This document shows positions 45,204-57,612 of a stretch of 64,000 nucleotides of DNA, one piece after another. How positions within the stretch are numbered: the first letter of the stretch is position 1; every line of letters begins with the position of its first letter. A program made the translations under genes and the position numbers. The stretch is from the NCBI GenBank assembly GCA_030789695.1, contig CM061133.1, forward strand, positions 92,789,248 to 92,853,247, in the 5' to 3' direction. Origin of the DNA: Scilla litardierei. Taxonomy: Eukaryota > Streptophyta > Magnoliopsida > Asparagales > Asparagaceae. The notes under the pieces are model-generated. The model worked only from the letters and a program-made list of their open reading frames with translations. It was not told where the DNA came from and ran no database searches.

Positions 45204-45221
45204 GTCGGGAGGCAACCCGAC
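45204..45221 (+). other. GTCGGG-AGGCAA-CCCGAC hairpin after gag-protease
   Basis: A perfect 6-bp stem, 48 bp after the stop. Sequences of the form GTTGGGAGGCAACCCAAC follow gag or pol in many plant Athila-like elements, from memory of such elements; its role is unknown to me. Confidence 0.6.
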
Positions 45222-45269
45222 GGTTATCGCATTTTTTCTATTTTAGTTCCTATTTTTGTTTTAGACTTT

Positions 45270-45274
45270 ATTAG
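45270..45274. other. Left target site duplication of the LARD (ATTAG)
   Basis: ATTAG at 45270-45274 and 54474-54478, perfect. Confidence 0.95.
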
Positions 45275-48155
45275 TGTCACGCCCCGCTTCCCAAAAATAT
45301 GGAGGCGAAGCGTGAGAAGGTCCGCTCAGACTTGAAGCTACAAAGCTGCAAGTCCGATAAGCGTCAATCAAATTTAAAACTGCAGGTCCTTGCAACGCGA
45401 GCGAAACAAGATAATAATAATGAAATGAGACAAAAGAATAATCTCAGAATATCCATAAAATGAGTTTCAACATCACAGAAAAAGCCACCAGGCTAAAAGA
45501 AAAAGAGACTAAAGGCCCAAACATGGCCAACAAAGTGCAAAGTACAAAACAACGGTGCTACGCACCAACAACTAACAAAAGGCCTAAAGCAAAATAAAGC
45601 TCAACAAAGACTCAAGGAATGGTCACCGGTGTCCACCAAAATCCTCCTGGACAATCATGGACCCAGACTCAGCGTCAGCAACACCTCACGTACGCAGCAA
45701 CGGTCTCGGGCTCAGGGTCTAACATGTGACACCCAAAAGAGCAAGGGGCACATGTCAGCAAGTCTACAAGAGACTTGTGCAAGGAAACTGAAAGTAGGTA
45801 AAACAACCTAGCAGTTCTAGCATGAATGCAATGACATGGCAGTTTAAAGTATGAGTGCAACAAGTAAAGTAAAGTAAAGTAAAGTACGAGCATGGCATTT
45901 AAACATGGCATGGATGACAAGTATTGCATGAATCATTCACAAGACAAGTACAAGACAAGAAAAGTAAGCACCTCGTGCACAGAGATTCCGTCTTTTGGCT
46001 AGAGGGCGGATCAGGCCACTCCTAAGCTCAAGTAACCGTTTATCCATACCCATCCACGTGTATCGGGCATTGGTTTCTAGCCAACACATGAGGCCCGCTT
46101 CTGGACCACGAGCCAGGAAGTGTTTAAACAAGTATGGCATAGGGGTGCACCTAGCCGGACAAGTAGTACGAGTACAAGTATTGTAGCGTGTGCTACGAAT
46201 GCGACATTCAATGCATGGATGGCATGACATGGCAAGTAGTAAAGCGTACAAGTAAGGAAAGTAACGTGACCGTTTAGTATGCATGAACAACAAGTTTTAA
46301 GTGTTGGATCTAGCTTCGTTGTCAAGCTAGATCAATTAGGTGACGGATCTAGTTTCGTTGTCAAACTAGATCAAGTAGGCGTCTAGCCAGCTATCATTTC
46401 ACTGGCTAGTCTCTTTTACGCTAAAAACAAGGAAGTGGCCTAAAAACATGGCCCTACACAAGAGTTGGCATGTTTCACTTGCCTGCAAGCACGACGTCTG
46501 AGCACACCGTCCAATGAGTCCAAAAATCACAATTATCCTACGTGCACAAGTCCATATTATTAATCTTGATTAGTGAATTTAAAACATTTAAAATACTTTA
46601 AAAATACTAATTTTAGTCTTGATTAGCATGCAATTGGGTTGGGGGTCCTAGGGGTGCAAAACGTTACCTCAACACGACGCGAAAGCTACACCGGCATCGG
46701 GTAGCGACGCCGGGGGTTGGAATAAAAGATCGCGCTCCAAGTCCAGATTCCAATTAGATTCCGCGCTGGAAATTTCAGAGCAATCGACCGGGCGACGATT
46801 CCAGATTCCAAGGCTCGCACGTGCGACGACGGGCTACGACGTGCGACGACGTCGTACGCGACGAATCCTCAAAGAGCAAGCACCTAGGTGGGGCCCACAG
46901 TAGTCCTAGGGGCCTTTGGGGGACCCACAATAACTCTAGAGAACTTGGGGGGCCCACGGAGGCAAGCGGTGCGACGGATGCGGGGTTGCGACGAGTGGCT
47001 CTCGGTCGTACACAGCCAATGCGGGGAGATCTCTCGGTCGTGCGCTGAGAATTGCGGAGCTGCGACGATTTGGGGTGCAGCAGTGCGGGGAGCGCTTGGT
47101 TCTCTCGGTCGGAGCGGGGGAGGCCATCGGTCGTGCGGGTTGGATGCGGGGAGCGCAGCGCTGCAACGTTGCAACGGTTGCAACGTTGCGGAGATGCAGC
47201 GATGCGGGCGAGAGCATCGGTCGGGCATGGAGCGGAGCAGGTGAACGGGAGCGGGCGCTGAGCGGGGCTTGGTGCGGAGCGGGGATGCGGAGAAGTGGGG
47301 CGGGTCTCTCGGTCTGAACGAGGGACCCTCTCGGTCGGTGCCGCCTTGGTGCGGGGTTGTGATGCAGCGGCTGCAGCGGGTACGGACAGAGCGGCTGAGC
47401 GGGCTTGGGCGTCGATCAGGGCGGGAGATTTGGGCTGTTTCCGTCGGTCGGTGCGGGGGGGGTTCGTCGCAACGTTGCGACGAATCGTCGCAACGTCTAA
47501 TTTGAGTTTTGGAAGAGGCTAGGGTTAATTTCTTGCGAAAATAGGTCTTCCTAGGGGTTGTTTATATAGTGTAGATGGGTTGACTTGGTCTAGGGCTAAA
47601 TCTAATAGGATTAGAAGTTTAAAAGTATTTAAAATTTAAATCTAAACTTCTCCAACTTATCCAAGGATTTGACTTGGTCCAAATGAGCTGGAAATTGGCT
47701 CAAAAATTCTTTAAAACGTTTTAAACTCAAATAACTTTTATTTGGCCGAAAATAATTTATAAATTAATTATTAAAAATAATATAAAACTTGTTAAAAATA
47801 TTAAAGTGGTCAAATAAACTCCAAAAATTATAAAATAAATATCGGGGTGATCGTGATGACGAATGTGAGCTAACTAAGAAGACGGATCTCAAGTTCGACG
47901 TCAGACGACGAAACCAAAAATGGAAACGTCTCCCGTCAAAAGTGAAAATCGCCACGTCTCGTCGAATAAGTTTAAATTGTGGGAAAACGACTCGAGAAAC
48001 GTCGTTCCAATTTAGTGCCACTATTTAATACTCTCAGAGACGTTCACAACGGCATATCACACGAAAGTGTTCACAAACAAACAAAGTCTAAGACGAACAC
48101 GTGCACGGTCAAAAGCACGTGCACGAACAACGTACAACGAAAAGTGGTCGTTACA
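45275..48155 (-). repeat. 3' LTR of the LARD (minus orientation)
   Basis: TGTCACGCC...GTCGTTACA on the plus strand. On the minus strand a TATA box (CTATATAAAC, about 47564-47573) precedes a GC-rich leader (46800-47520) with many TCGGTCG words and palindromes (CGTCGCAACGTTGCGACG near 47466; GCAACGTTGCAACGGTTGCA near 47163). An AAGT-rich tandem (GTAAA repeats) lies at 45860-45885. Small frames over 46800-47520 are composition artefacts. Confidence 0.92.
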
Positions 48156-48193
48156 TCCTCCCCACCTTAGAATAAAGTCCGTCCTCGGACTTT
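48156..48193 (-). promoter_or_regulatory. Polypurine tract and hairpin of the LARD
   Basis: On the minus strand AAGGTGGGGAGGA ends at 48156, directly before the LTR. Upstream AAAGTCCG-AGGA-CGGACTTT (48193-48174) is a perfect 8-bp hairpin. Confidence 0.85.
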
Positions 48194-49950
48194 CTAATAT
48201 AGCTAGTCACTCTAGTAACTACCCCAATCAAGTCATATAATATTTCAACCAGGTATAGTCATTACAAGTGATTATATATGCGCTAGGTAGTCAAACATTA
48301 ATACTACCAACACGTATATACATTTATATATATTCACGTACATTATACACTTATACCTATTATAGTCAGTCAAATTCATACATGTATTTCAATCAAATAT
48401 ATATAAACATACATCCCTTATATACTACTATTCACAAAACAATAGTTCAGATACTCATATAAGGATAGTCTCACACTTAGCCAATACAATCATTGCTCTA
48501 CCTATATGTAGCTACCTATGCACAAACATCAAGGGTATACTACCCTCTAATATTTCCTAGTATACATCCAATACTAAGCATATCCACATAAGCAGTCACA
48601 CCATACCATTTCAAGTCAAATTTTTACTCTATCTAATATATATTCACTACTACCATATTTCACTCATTATATAGTCATTCAATGCATGCAAATAGTTCAC
48701 CACATATTCTCATCGCATACGGTCCTATAACTGTATTTACGACACACCACATATATCATAGTCATCAAAACCTATAACTAAGCACATATTTACCCGTGCA
48801 TGGTGCACACCCATACACGCTAACATTTCATTTACGCATACCAATCATACCATTACATTACTAGTACATCTGCACACCTAGTTTTAGCTAGTACACATAC
48901 GTTCACACGAGCAAGTCCTTAGTAATTAGCTATACCACAAAACCAACACCTATAACTATATACTGGTGTAGCGACCCACAATCATGTGCGTAACACAACC
49001 AGGCACAAACACTCCTATCACTATACATACATCAAACATCGCTATATTCAAACTTCAGGCATACATTCACTATACTTAGAGTATACCCACTCAAGCTTGA
49101 GTGAGACTCAATACATATATCAGAATATTCTATATACGTAACACGGCATTCATACATATACCAATACCACTCCATTATATATATATATGCATCTACCAAT
49201 ACAACCATATACATTCCATAAATCAATCACACTTAATATTTAGTCAGATAACACCCACATAGTTCAAACTAATTATATACCATAATAATAACATTACCGA
49301 CATCAGCACCCACATATTTATAATACCCTCTCTAGTACAAACATTCACCGTATAGTCACACACATGTAGTACATATATTCATACCATAGCCTACTACCTA
49401 TAATTAGTATACTAACACATTCACACATACATAATTAAGATGTGCAATAGTCGTGTATACCTCACGGTATGCACGCATGCAACATCCCGAAAAGCAAGCA
49501 ATACCAATCAAAATTATACTCCTACTTCCATAGGTATATCACCTATATACTCAGGCAACAAAACATAACTACTTACGTCTAAGCATAATATATACCTACA
49601 TACGAGCACATACACATACGTACTAATATATAGGTCACTCAATAGGCCTACTTACTTATCTATATGCACACCTATTATCATCACACCTAGCATATACATA
49701 GCTTTACCAATTATTTTATTTCAACCATTATAAGTATCTCTTACTACATATGCAACTTAGATATTTCAACGCTAACTCTTATATACACAGGCATCTCTAG
49801 TATAGTATAGCTATCCACACAACAATCTATAACTACTAACACACAACAACTTCATACTATCACGAATAACTCCGAGTATATATATATATATCACACATTA
49901 GGCAAGCATTAATATACTATGGGGGGTGTACTCATTCAAGCTCACGTACG
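48194..49950 (-). other. G-poor, C-rich half of the LARD interior
   Basis: About 1.7 kb of the plus strand with very little G (1-3 per 60 bases in lines I counted) and C several times as frequent, mixed with TATA-type alternation (e.g. CATATATACC). No frame over about 65 codons. Nothing resembles pol. Confidence 0.75.
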
Positions 49951-51593
49951 TGCACTACAACACCTCACAAAGGCCCAAGGGTCTACTAACAACTAAGAGT
50001 TGACACAGACATTGATGGGCACTAAAGTCTAAGCAATAAGGGGGGTCGAGAGCGTGGCGAGGGAAGGGTCGATAAGCACAAGTTCAGATAGGACGAATAC
50101 TAGGGGACAGCTTGGTTAGACGAAACATTGACTCAATGGTGATGTTTAGGTTGAGGGAAAAGGGAGATGTAGTGATGCTTATATAGGAGGGGGAAAAGAA
50201 AATAGGGTAAATAGCATAAGCTAAAGTGCGCAAAATTGAAAACTGTTGTACTTCAAAAAAAATTGGAATTCCTCATCTGTATAAAATATTTGAAGATCGA
50301 TAAAGCGAGTTGAAATAAGTTTGAGTCGAATATTCATAATAAGAGAAAATGTTTTATTGGTTTATATAAAATCAATGTAAAAGGAAGTAAAATCATTTAC
50401 ACGAATATTAAGGACGAGGTTTTAGAAATCTTATACGTTAGTAATTTAATACAATGTTGTCAAAAGTTTTTGAAAGTCAAAGAATGAAATCAAGTAACGG
50501 AAGAATTTAAACTCATGTTAAATGCTTCAAAACTTTCGGCTATGGAAAATTTTAAAATGATCAATTTGAAACTGCTTTTAGAGAACCAGGGTTTGCCAAA
50601 AATGAAAAAAACTGATTTACGCAAGGTTCTTAATATACGAGCTCAACAAGTCTGGCACGGATATAAAAATAATTGAAATTCAATTTGGTTTAGAAATTTT
50701 TCTAAAAGCGTGTATGGTGAGCGGAAAGAAAATAATAGTAATTTAGCATAAGAATTACCAAGATCGAATAGCAAATCTTTAAAATCAAATCAGGGAGGGA
50801 AAAATTATAAATCGCATTGGGCAAAGCAAAAGTACGGTCCAGAATAAAATTGATATATGAAGGGGCAACGCATTTGCATAAGTACGAAAAACATAGGCTG
50901 GGAAAATACTATAAGCTAGTATTCAAAAATTCCGACAAACGTTTTAAAATTTTAAATCAATGAGGGAGGATGAAGTATAAGTATATTAAAATTTTAAACA
51001 AAGTTAAACTTAGTGGAAGAGAAGATTGAAAAATTCTTTCAGAAGGTTCAAGTTTTGCAATGGAGGTGTTTGAAAATTGACGACGATCGTCATGAGGCGA
51101 TCTCGTGAATCGAGGCAAGGAAATTTGTCGGATGATCAAAACATGCATACGCCTAGGGTATGAATCAGGAGAATCTACGGGGAACTCCTACGGTCGACCA
51201 ACTAAAGATTAAGAACTAAGCGCTAAGACTTTCTAAGGAGCTAGACGGTAATGAAATGCGTTCAGCTTGGTCTGAAATCGATGGACCCAAACGAACGACG
51301 GAAGGAAATTCTAGGAGTCTAATAGGGTCAGGGTTAGACAAGAACCCCTAAGGTCACTCCTACGACGATTAAATCAATTGCTGACAGGGAGTCTAACTAA
51401 CAATCAGAGGCCTCTAACTAGCAATCACAGGCGTCTAATTAAGCGTTCTTACCACCTAGTGTCGTAAGAAAACGACTAGACTCAGGGCTTATGACTCGGA
51501 TGTTGCAATTTATTTAATGGACATTCTGTTAATAGCGTTGTTCCGCTAATTCGCAATTGCAAGACGCAACCTGCATGGGCCACCAACAAAACC
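49951..51593 (-). other. Remaining LARD interior with primer-side region
   Basis: No coding motif. Three 21-bp units (TCTAACTAACAATCAGAGGCC, first 20 given as type) repeat at about 51391-51440. The primer site, expected on the minus strand just after the LTR end (from 51593 down), reads GGTTTTGTTGGTGGCCCATG and does not match the iMet site, so the primer tRNA is not identified. Confidence 0.6.
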
Positions 51594-54473
51594 TGTCACG
51601 CCCCGCTTCCCAAAAATATGGAGGCGAAGCGTGAGAAGGTCCGCTCAGACTTGAAGCTACAAAGCTGCAAGTCCGATAAGCGTCAATCAAATTTAAAACT
51701 GCAGGTCCTTGCAACGCGAGCGAAACAAGATAATAATAATGAAATGAGACAAAAGAATAATCTCAGAATATCCATAAAATGAGTTTCAACATCACAGAAA
51801 AAGCCACCAGGCTAAAAGAAAAAGAGACTAAAGGCCCAAACATGGCCAACAAAGTGCAAAGTACAAAACAACGGTGCTACGCACCAACAACTAACAAAAG
51901 GCCTAAAGCAAAATAAAGCTCAACAAAGACTCAAGGAATGGTCACCGGTGTCCACCAAAATCCTCCTGGACAATCATGGACTCAGACTCAGCGTCAGCAA
52001 CACCTCACGTACGCAGCAACGGTCTCGGGCTCAGGGTCTAACATGTGACACCCAAAAGAGCAAGGGGCACATGTCAGCAAGTCTACAAGAGACTTGTGCA
52101 AGGAAACTGAAAGTAGGTAAAACAACCTAGCAGTTCTAGCATGAATGCAATGACATGGCAGTTTAAAGTATGAGTGCAACAAGTAAAGTAAAGTAAAGTA
52201 AAGTACGAGCATGGCATTTAAACATGGCATGGATGACAAGTATTGCATGAATCATTCACAAGACAAGTACAAGACAAGAAAAGTAAGCACCTCGTGCACA
52301 GAGATTCCGTCTTTTGGCTAGAGGGCGGATCAGGCCACTCCTAAGCTCAAGTAACCGTTTATCCATACCCATCCACGTGTATCGGGCATTGGTTTCTAGC
52401 CAACACATGAGGCCCGCTTCTGGACCACGAGCCAGGAAGTGTTTAAACAAGTATGGCATAGGGGTGCACCTAGCCGGACAAGTAGTACGAGTACAAGTAT
52501 TGTAGCGTGTGCTACGAATGCGACATTCAATGCATGGATGGCATGACATGGCAAGTAGTAAAGCGTACAAGTAAGGAAAGTAACGTGACAGTTTAGTATG
52601 CATGAACAACAAGTTTTAAGGGTTGGATCTAGCTTCGTTGTCAAGCTAGATCAATTAGGTGACGGATCTATTTTCGTTGTCAAACTAGATCAAGTAGGCG
52701 TCTAGCCAGCTATCATTTCACTGGCTAGTCTCTTTTACGCTAAAAACAAGGAAGTGGCCTAAAAACATGGCCCTACACAAGAGTTGGCAAGTTTCACTTG
52801 CCTGCAAGCACGACGTCTGAGCACACCGTCCAATGAGTCCAAAAATCACAATTATCCTACGTGCACAAGTCCATATTATTAATCTTGATTAGTGAATTTA
52901 AAACATTTAAAATACTTTAAAAATACTAATTTTAGTCTTGATTAGCATGCAATTGGGTTGGGGGTCCTAGGGGTGCAAAACGTTACCTCAACACGACGCG
53001 AAAGCTACACCGGCATCGGGTAGCGACGCCGGGGGTTGGAATAAAAGATCGCGCTCCAAGTCCAGATTCCAATTAGATTCCTCGCTGGAAATTTCAGAGC
53101 AATCGACCGGGCGACGATTCCAGATTCCAAGGCTCGCACGTGCGACGACGGGCTACGACGTGCGACGACGTCGTACGCGACGAATCCTTAAAGAGCAAGC
53201 ACCTAGGTGGGGCCCACAGTAGTCCTAGGGGCCTTTGGGGGACCCACAATAACTCTAGAGAACTTGGGGGGCCCACGGAGGCAAGCGGTGCGACGGATGC
53301 GGGGTTGCGACGAGTGGCTCTCGGTCGTACACAGCCAATGCGGGGAGATCTCTCGGTCGTGCGCTGAGAATTGCGGAGCTGCGACGATTTGGGGTGCAGC
53401 AGTGCGGGGAGCGCTTGGTTCTCTCGGTCGGAGCGGGGGAGGCCATCGGTCGTGCGGGTTGGATGCGGGGAGCGCAGCGCTGCAACGTTGCAACGGTTGC
53501 AACGTTGCGGAGATGCAGCGATGCGGGTGAGAGCATCGGTCGGGCATGGAGCGGAGCGGGTGAACGGGAGCGGGCACTGAGCGGGGCTTGGTGCGGAGCG
53601 GGGATGCGGAGAAGTGGGGCGGGTCTCTCGGTCTGACCGAGGGACCCTCTCGGTCGGTGCCGCCTTGGTGCGGGGTTGTGATGCAGCGGCTGCAGCGGGT
53701 GCGGACAGAGCGGCTGAGCGGGCTTGGGCGTCGGTCTGGGCGGGAGATTTGGGCTGTTTCCGTCGGTCGGTGCGGGGGGGTTCGTCGCAACGTTGCGACG
53801 AATCGTCGCAACGTCCAATTTGAGTTTTGGAAGAGGCTAGGGTTAATTTCTTGCGAAAATAGGTCTTCCTAGGGGTTGTTTATATAGTGTAGATGGGTTG
53901 ACTTGGTCTAGGGCTAAATCTAATAGGATTAGAAGTTTAAAAATATTTAAAATTTAAATCTAAACTTCTCCAACTTATCCAAGGATTTTACTTGGTCCAA
54001 ATGAGCTGGAAATTGGCTCAAAAATTCTTTAAAACGTTTTAAACTCAAATAACTTTTATTTGGCCGAAAATAATTTATAAATTAATTATTAAAAATAATA
54101 TAAAACTTGTTAAAAATATTAAAGTGGTCAAAAAAACTCCAAAAATTATAAAATAAATATCAGGGTGATCGTGATGACGAATGTGAGCTAACTAAGAAGA
54201 CGGATCTCAATTTCGACGTCAGACGACGAAACCAAAAATGGAAACGTCTCCCGTCAAAAGTGAAAATCGCCACGTCTCGTCGAATGAGTTTAAATTGTGG
54301 GAAAACGACTCGAGAAACGTCGTTCCAATTTAGTGCCACTATTTAATACTCTCAGAGACGTTCACAACGGCATATCACACGAAAGTGTTCACAAACAAAC
54401 AAAGTCTAAGACGAACACGTGCACGGTCAAAAGCACGTGCACGAACAACGTACAACGAAAAGTGGTCGTTACA
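51594..54473 (-). repeat. 5' LTR of the LARD (minus orientation)
   Basis: 2880 bp, almost identical to 45275-48155. Differences include C/T near 51981, a G-run shortened by one near 53777 and scattered transitions. Confidence 0.93.
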
Positions 54474-54478
54474 ATTAG
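54474..54478. other. Right target site duplication of the LARD (ATTAG)
   Basis: Exact copy of 45270-45274. Confidence 0.95.
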
Positions 54479-55588
54479 TGTTTTTGAGTCGTTTGCCCGA
54501 AAAATTGTGACAACGGGTCCTATTTTCTTTGACAGGAGGAGGAAAAAAGGATATCTATTATATGGAGGATGACCGAGGCGAAGAAGAGGACTCCATGAAT
54601 GCGCTCGAGGCTTAGGAGGAAGAAGAAACCACCTGGAGGAAGAAAAACAGAGAGTAGAGCCAAAACGGAGCCCCGAAGCAGAAAACAGAGCCCCACTCGG
54701 CCGAGTACCATAGCCACTCGGCCGAGCAAAGAAAGCCGTCTGCCCGAGTGGTGCACCAACGAGGGAAGTCTGATGTACCCAACTCTCTGTCTTTTTTGTG
54801 ATTTCAGTATAAACTACCACTCGGCCGAGTATATTTCTTCACTCGGTCGAGTGAAACTGATACACTCATAGGGCGAAAATTGCCGAGTAGCTTGAGCCAC
54901 TCGACCGAATGGACTTTTTCCACTCGGCCGAGGGTGGCAAAGCCACTCGGCCGAGTCGTAAGCGGAGGGAGAAAATTTAAAAAACTTTTTCGTTACGGTC
55001 ACTCGGCCGAGTGACTTAGTCACTCGGTCGAGTCGTAACTTCCCTATTATAAGGCGAACGGGCTCGGTGCAATTTTCGAAACGCCCAAAATCAGTTCTCT
55101 CGCCCGAGCCCGCGACCCTTCATCTCCCTCGCCAGCGATCGACTCCCACTCGCCCGATCCCCCACGCCGCCGGCCCCGATCGCCGACCCATCGCCGGCGA
55201 CCGCTCCGGCGACGACCCCCCGCCGTCGGCTACCTTCCTCGTCGCCAGCCAAGCTCCGGTAACCCCTATTTCGCGTAAAATCCTATTTTCTCCCTATTTT
55301 TGACTATCCGAGTACCCATTGAGCCCCTAACTCAAATCGATTTCTTTATTTATCTGTTATACCCCATCTCCCCCCATGTATTTCGAATTTTATATGCTGA
55401 TGTCATTGTTTGATGCACAGGCTGTCTTGGGGGAGCTTAGGGGAGCTCTCGGACGCGCTATTGGCTTCGTGGAGGCGGCGTCTTCGCACCTACCCGCTGT
55501 TTTGCTCTCACGGCGTGTTCAGGTACCTTCGTTCCATCTTTTTAGCACGCCACATTTTATATTAGTTGGGTGAGCATTCGGGGCACAC
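54479..55588 (+). promoter_or_regulatory. Internal LTR-like promoter region before the ATHILA ORF
   Basis: In order: a T-rich stretch ending in TTGACAG (54534), an A/G-rich part, an array of about six perfect and several altered CACTCGGCCGAGTG motifs (54698-55036), a TATA-like CTATTATAAGG (55044-55054) and a C-rich leader like that of a plant gene. A candidate intron runs from GT 55259 to AG 55420 and a second may start at GT 55523. The order mirrors U3 of the element's own LTR (the word CCAACTCTCTG also occurs in both). I infer a second promoter for the ORF. Confidence 0.6.
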
Positions 55589-57612
55589 ATGCCGCCCCGT
55601 ACACGGCCACGCACTCGGGGAACTTCCGCCAAGCGGAAGCAGACGGATGAGCCCGGCCCCTCCCACGCTAGGGAGGACTCCCCTCCACCTTCACCACCTC
55701 ACCCCCACACGGCCATTACCAGCCGACCCCATCCACCCGCAACCACTTCCAGCCGATCACGTTCACGCACAGCCACCACCGGCTCCCGTTGTCTGGCCGC
55801 TGGGGATTACATTCAAAGACGACGCACAACTCGTCCGATTTGAGCGTATCGCCCAGCGCCCGATAGTACCCTCCAGGTTCGCCCATTTAGCTGACCTAGA
55901 CCGCCTGGGGGTACTTGAGGGGATGCTCATGTTGTACGACAACGTGGGTTGGCGAGATTTTCTTTCTGTGTCGGCGGACACCTACGTCCGTCCGACACTC
56001 GAGGTACTCAGCTCGATCGCCCGGACCACTGAGGGATGTTCCTTTAGACTTATGGATCGAGAGTGTCAGATCACTCTCGATATGCTTAGAGCATTCTTTC
56101 AGTGGCCCGCAGTCCCCGTGCCCGACTGAGCCTACGCCCCCACACACATCCCCCCCATCTTTCGATTCACACGCCTTTTGGGCCAGGATCACGGGTTTAC
56201 CTCAGGCCTTTGACCCTAGTAGGGCCAAGGCCTCGGCCATAGTCCACCCCTGCCTCCGCATAGCACAGTGCCTTATGGCGACCACTTTTCTAGCAAGGTA
56301 CGAGCCTGGGACGATGTCTACGCCTGAGCTCTATATGCTCTACGCGATGACTCGCCCCAGAGTTCTAGATAGGGATGGTGTTACGATGGTCCCCGCCGTT
56401 GAGATTGACGTCGCTAGCTGGTTTTTGGACCGCATCATCGTATCGGTGGGCGCTCGCTCCCTGATATGTTGTGGCAGCCTGATCACCCTGCTAGCCCTGA
56501 TGACCGGCGAGGACCGTCCGGCCGACCTGCTTCGACCTTCGGGCCCCATTTCACTTTCGATAGACGTCATGGCCCGGATGAAGATGCTTCGTCTGCACGG
56601 ACATCGGCACTGGGTATGGTTACACTGTCCCTTTGGTGCTGACTACATGATCCTTCCGAGCCCCGCTCGGACACACATAGGACCAGCACACGGGGACTGG
56701 CTTCCGGCGATGGATCTCCTGATCCCCGCCGCCTACGTGCTCGAGGCCGAGGAGGCTAAGCAGGCACACCCTGCACCTATTGACCCTGTTATCCCTCAGC
56801 CTGAGCCTGCACTTTCTGCCGCTCCCGACACCTCTGTCCACACTTCTGCCGGTGTCGGGAGTACACCTGCTGAGTCGTCCTCCACTGCCACCACGTCTAC
56901 CACCACCCCCACCACTGATGTGCCCCTGTCGGTTGAGCCTCTCACCTCTCTGCTGCCCGAGCGTCCACCCACCATACTTGAGAGCGGCGAGTCTTCCTTT
57001 GCTTCCGTCGTGGAGACCCTATCCACTTTGATCTCCGCTGGGGTTTCACCTTTTGGACCCCACACTTCCTCCCCAGCGGTCGACCCTTCTGTCTCCACCG
57101 TAGCTGTCCTATCTGAGAGCGTCGTGACGTCTGTTCCCATGTCTGTGTCACTGACCTCTCTTGCCGCCTCGTCACCGATTGTGTCTTCCACTCCCACTGC
57201 TGCTGCTTCCACCTCACACCAGCCTGCGTCCCAGCCTCGCACTGAGGCTGGGCATCCACTAGTGAGCACAGCCCCCATTCCACCCATGCCTGTTGTCCCG
57301 ATCACCTACACTGCCCGTGTCAGACAGCCCCGACCTGCTCAGCCTAGACCTGTCCGTCCCTCCACTCCACCACCCCCTGACGCCTTAGTTCAGAGCGTTC
57401 GCGCTCTTTAGGGGGCGATGAGTGGACTCATGGGAGATTTTAGGGCTCTGTCTTCCACAGTCACCGCCATGCAGCACCGCCTCGAGCTACTTCCCGGCAT
57501 TCACTTTTGCTTGACCCAGATTCTCGAGCGACTGCCACGACCACCACCCACCCAGCAGACTGTTCCACGACCACCACCCCCACCACCACCCACCCAGCAG
57601 ACTGTTACCTAG
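55589..57612 (+). pseudogene. ATHILA-family ORF (PF03078-like) with two frameshifts and a stop
   Basis: The ATG at 55589 starts MPPRTRPRTRG, a basic part with a possible nuclear signal (AKRKQ) and a Pro-rich stretch. Near 55770 the reading moves to the frame with ITFKDDAQLVRFERI and LEGMLMLYDNVGWRDFL; near 56110 it moves again to the frame with FWARITGL, SRAKASAIVHPCLRIAQCLM and ELYMLYAM. This order resembles the Arabidopsis ATHILA ORF-1 family. A long Ser/Thr/Pro-rich tail follows. TAG at 57409-57411 (CAG-type position) is followed in frame by MSGLMGDFRALSSTVTAMQHR and PTQQTV repeats to TAG 57610. Function unknown; some authors call the Athila 3' ORF env-like, but I see no signal peptide or membrane segment. 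Confidence 0.78.

Larger units (their letters stand above)
45275..54473 (-). mobile_element. LARD: large coding-free LTR element, Tekay/Del-like ends
   Basis: Two LTRs of 2881 and 2880 bp (45275-48155, 51594-54473) flank a 3.4-kb interior without any long frame. A perfect ATTAG duplication bounds it. The minus orientation follows from the polypurine tract next to the left LTR: on the minus strand ...AAAGTCCGAGGACGGACTTT...GGTGGGGAGGA then TGTAACGACC, a signature of Tekay/Del-type Ty3 elements. By eye the LTRs differ by about 21 substitutions and one indel (0.7%). It must have been moved by proteins of another element. Confidence 0.92.

Noticed and set aside
46800..47520. Overlapping frames in the LARD LTR (and 53140-53872)
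   Set aside because: GC-rich leader sequence with rare stops; the same frames occur in both LTR copies, on both strands, without any family resemblance.
48194..49950. Centromeric satellite array
   Set aside because: No repeating unit could be found; only a base composition skew with short TA-type words.
56780..57305. Frames on both strands over the ATHILA ORF tail
   Set aside because: Shadows of the Ser/Thr/Pro-rich plus-strand tail; the plus frame 55915-57411 alone continues the ATHILA-type text.
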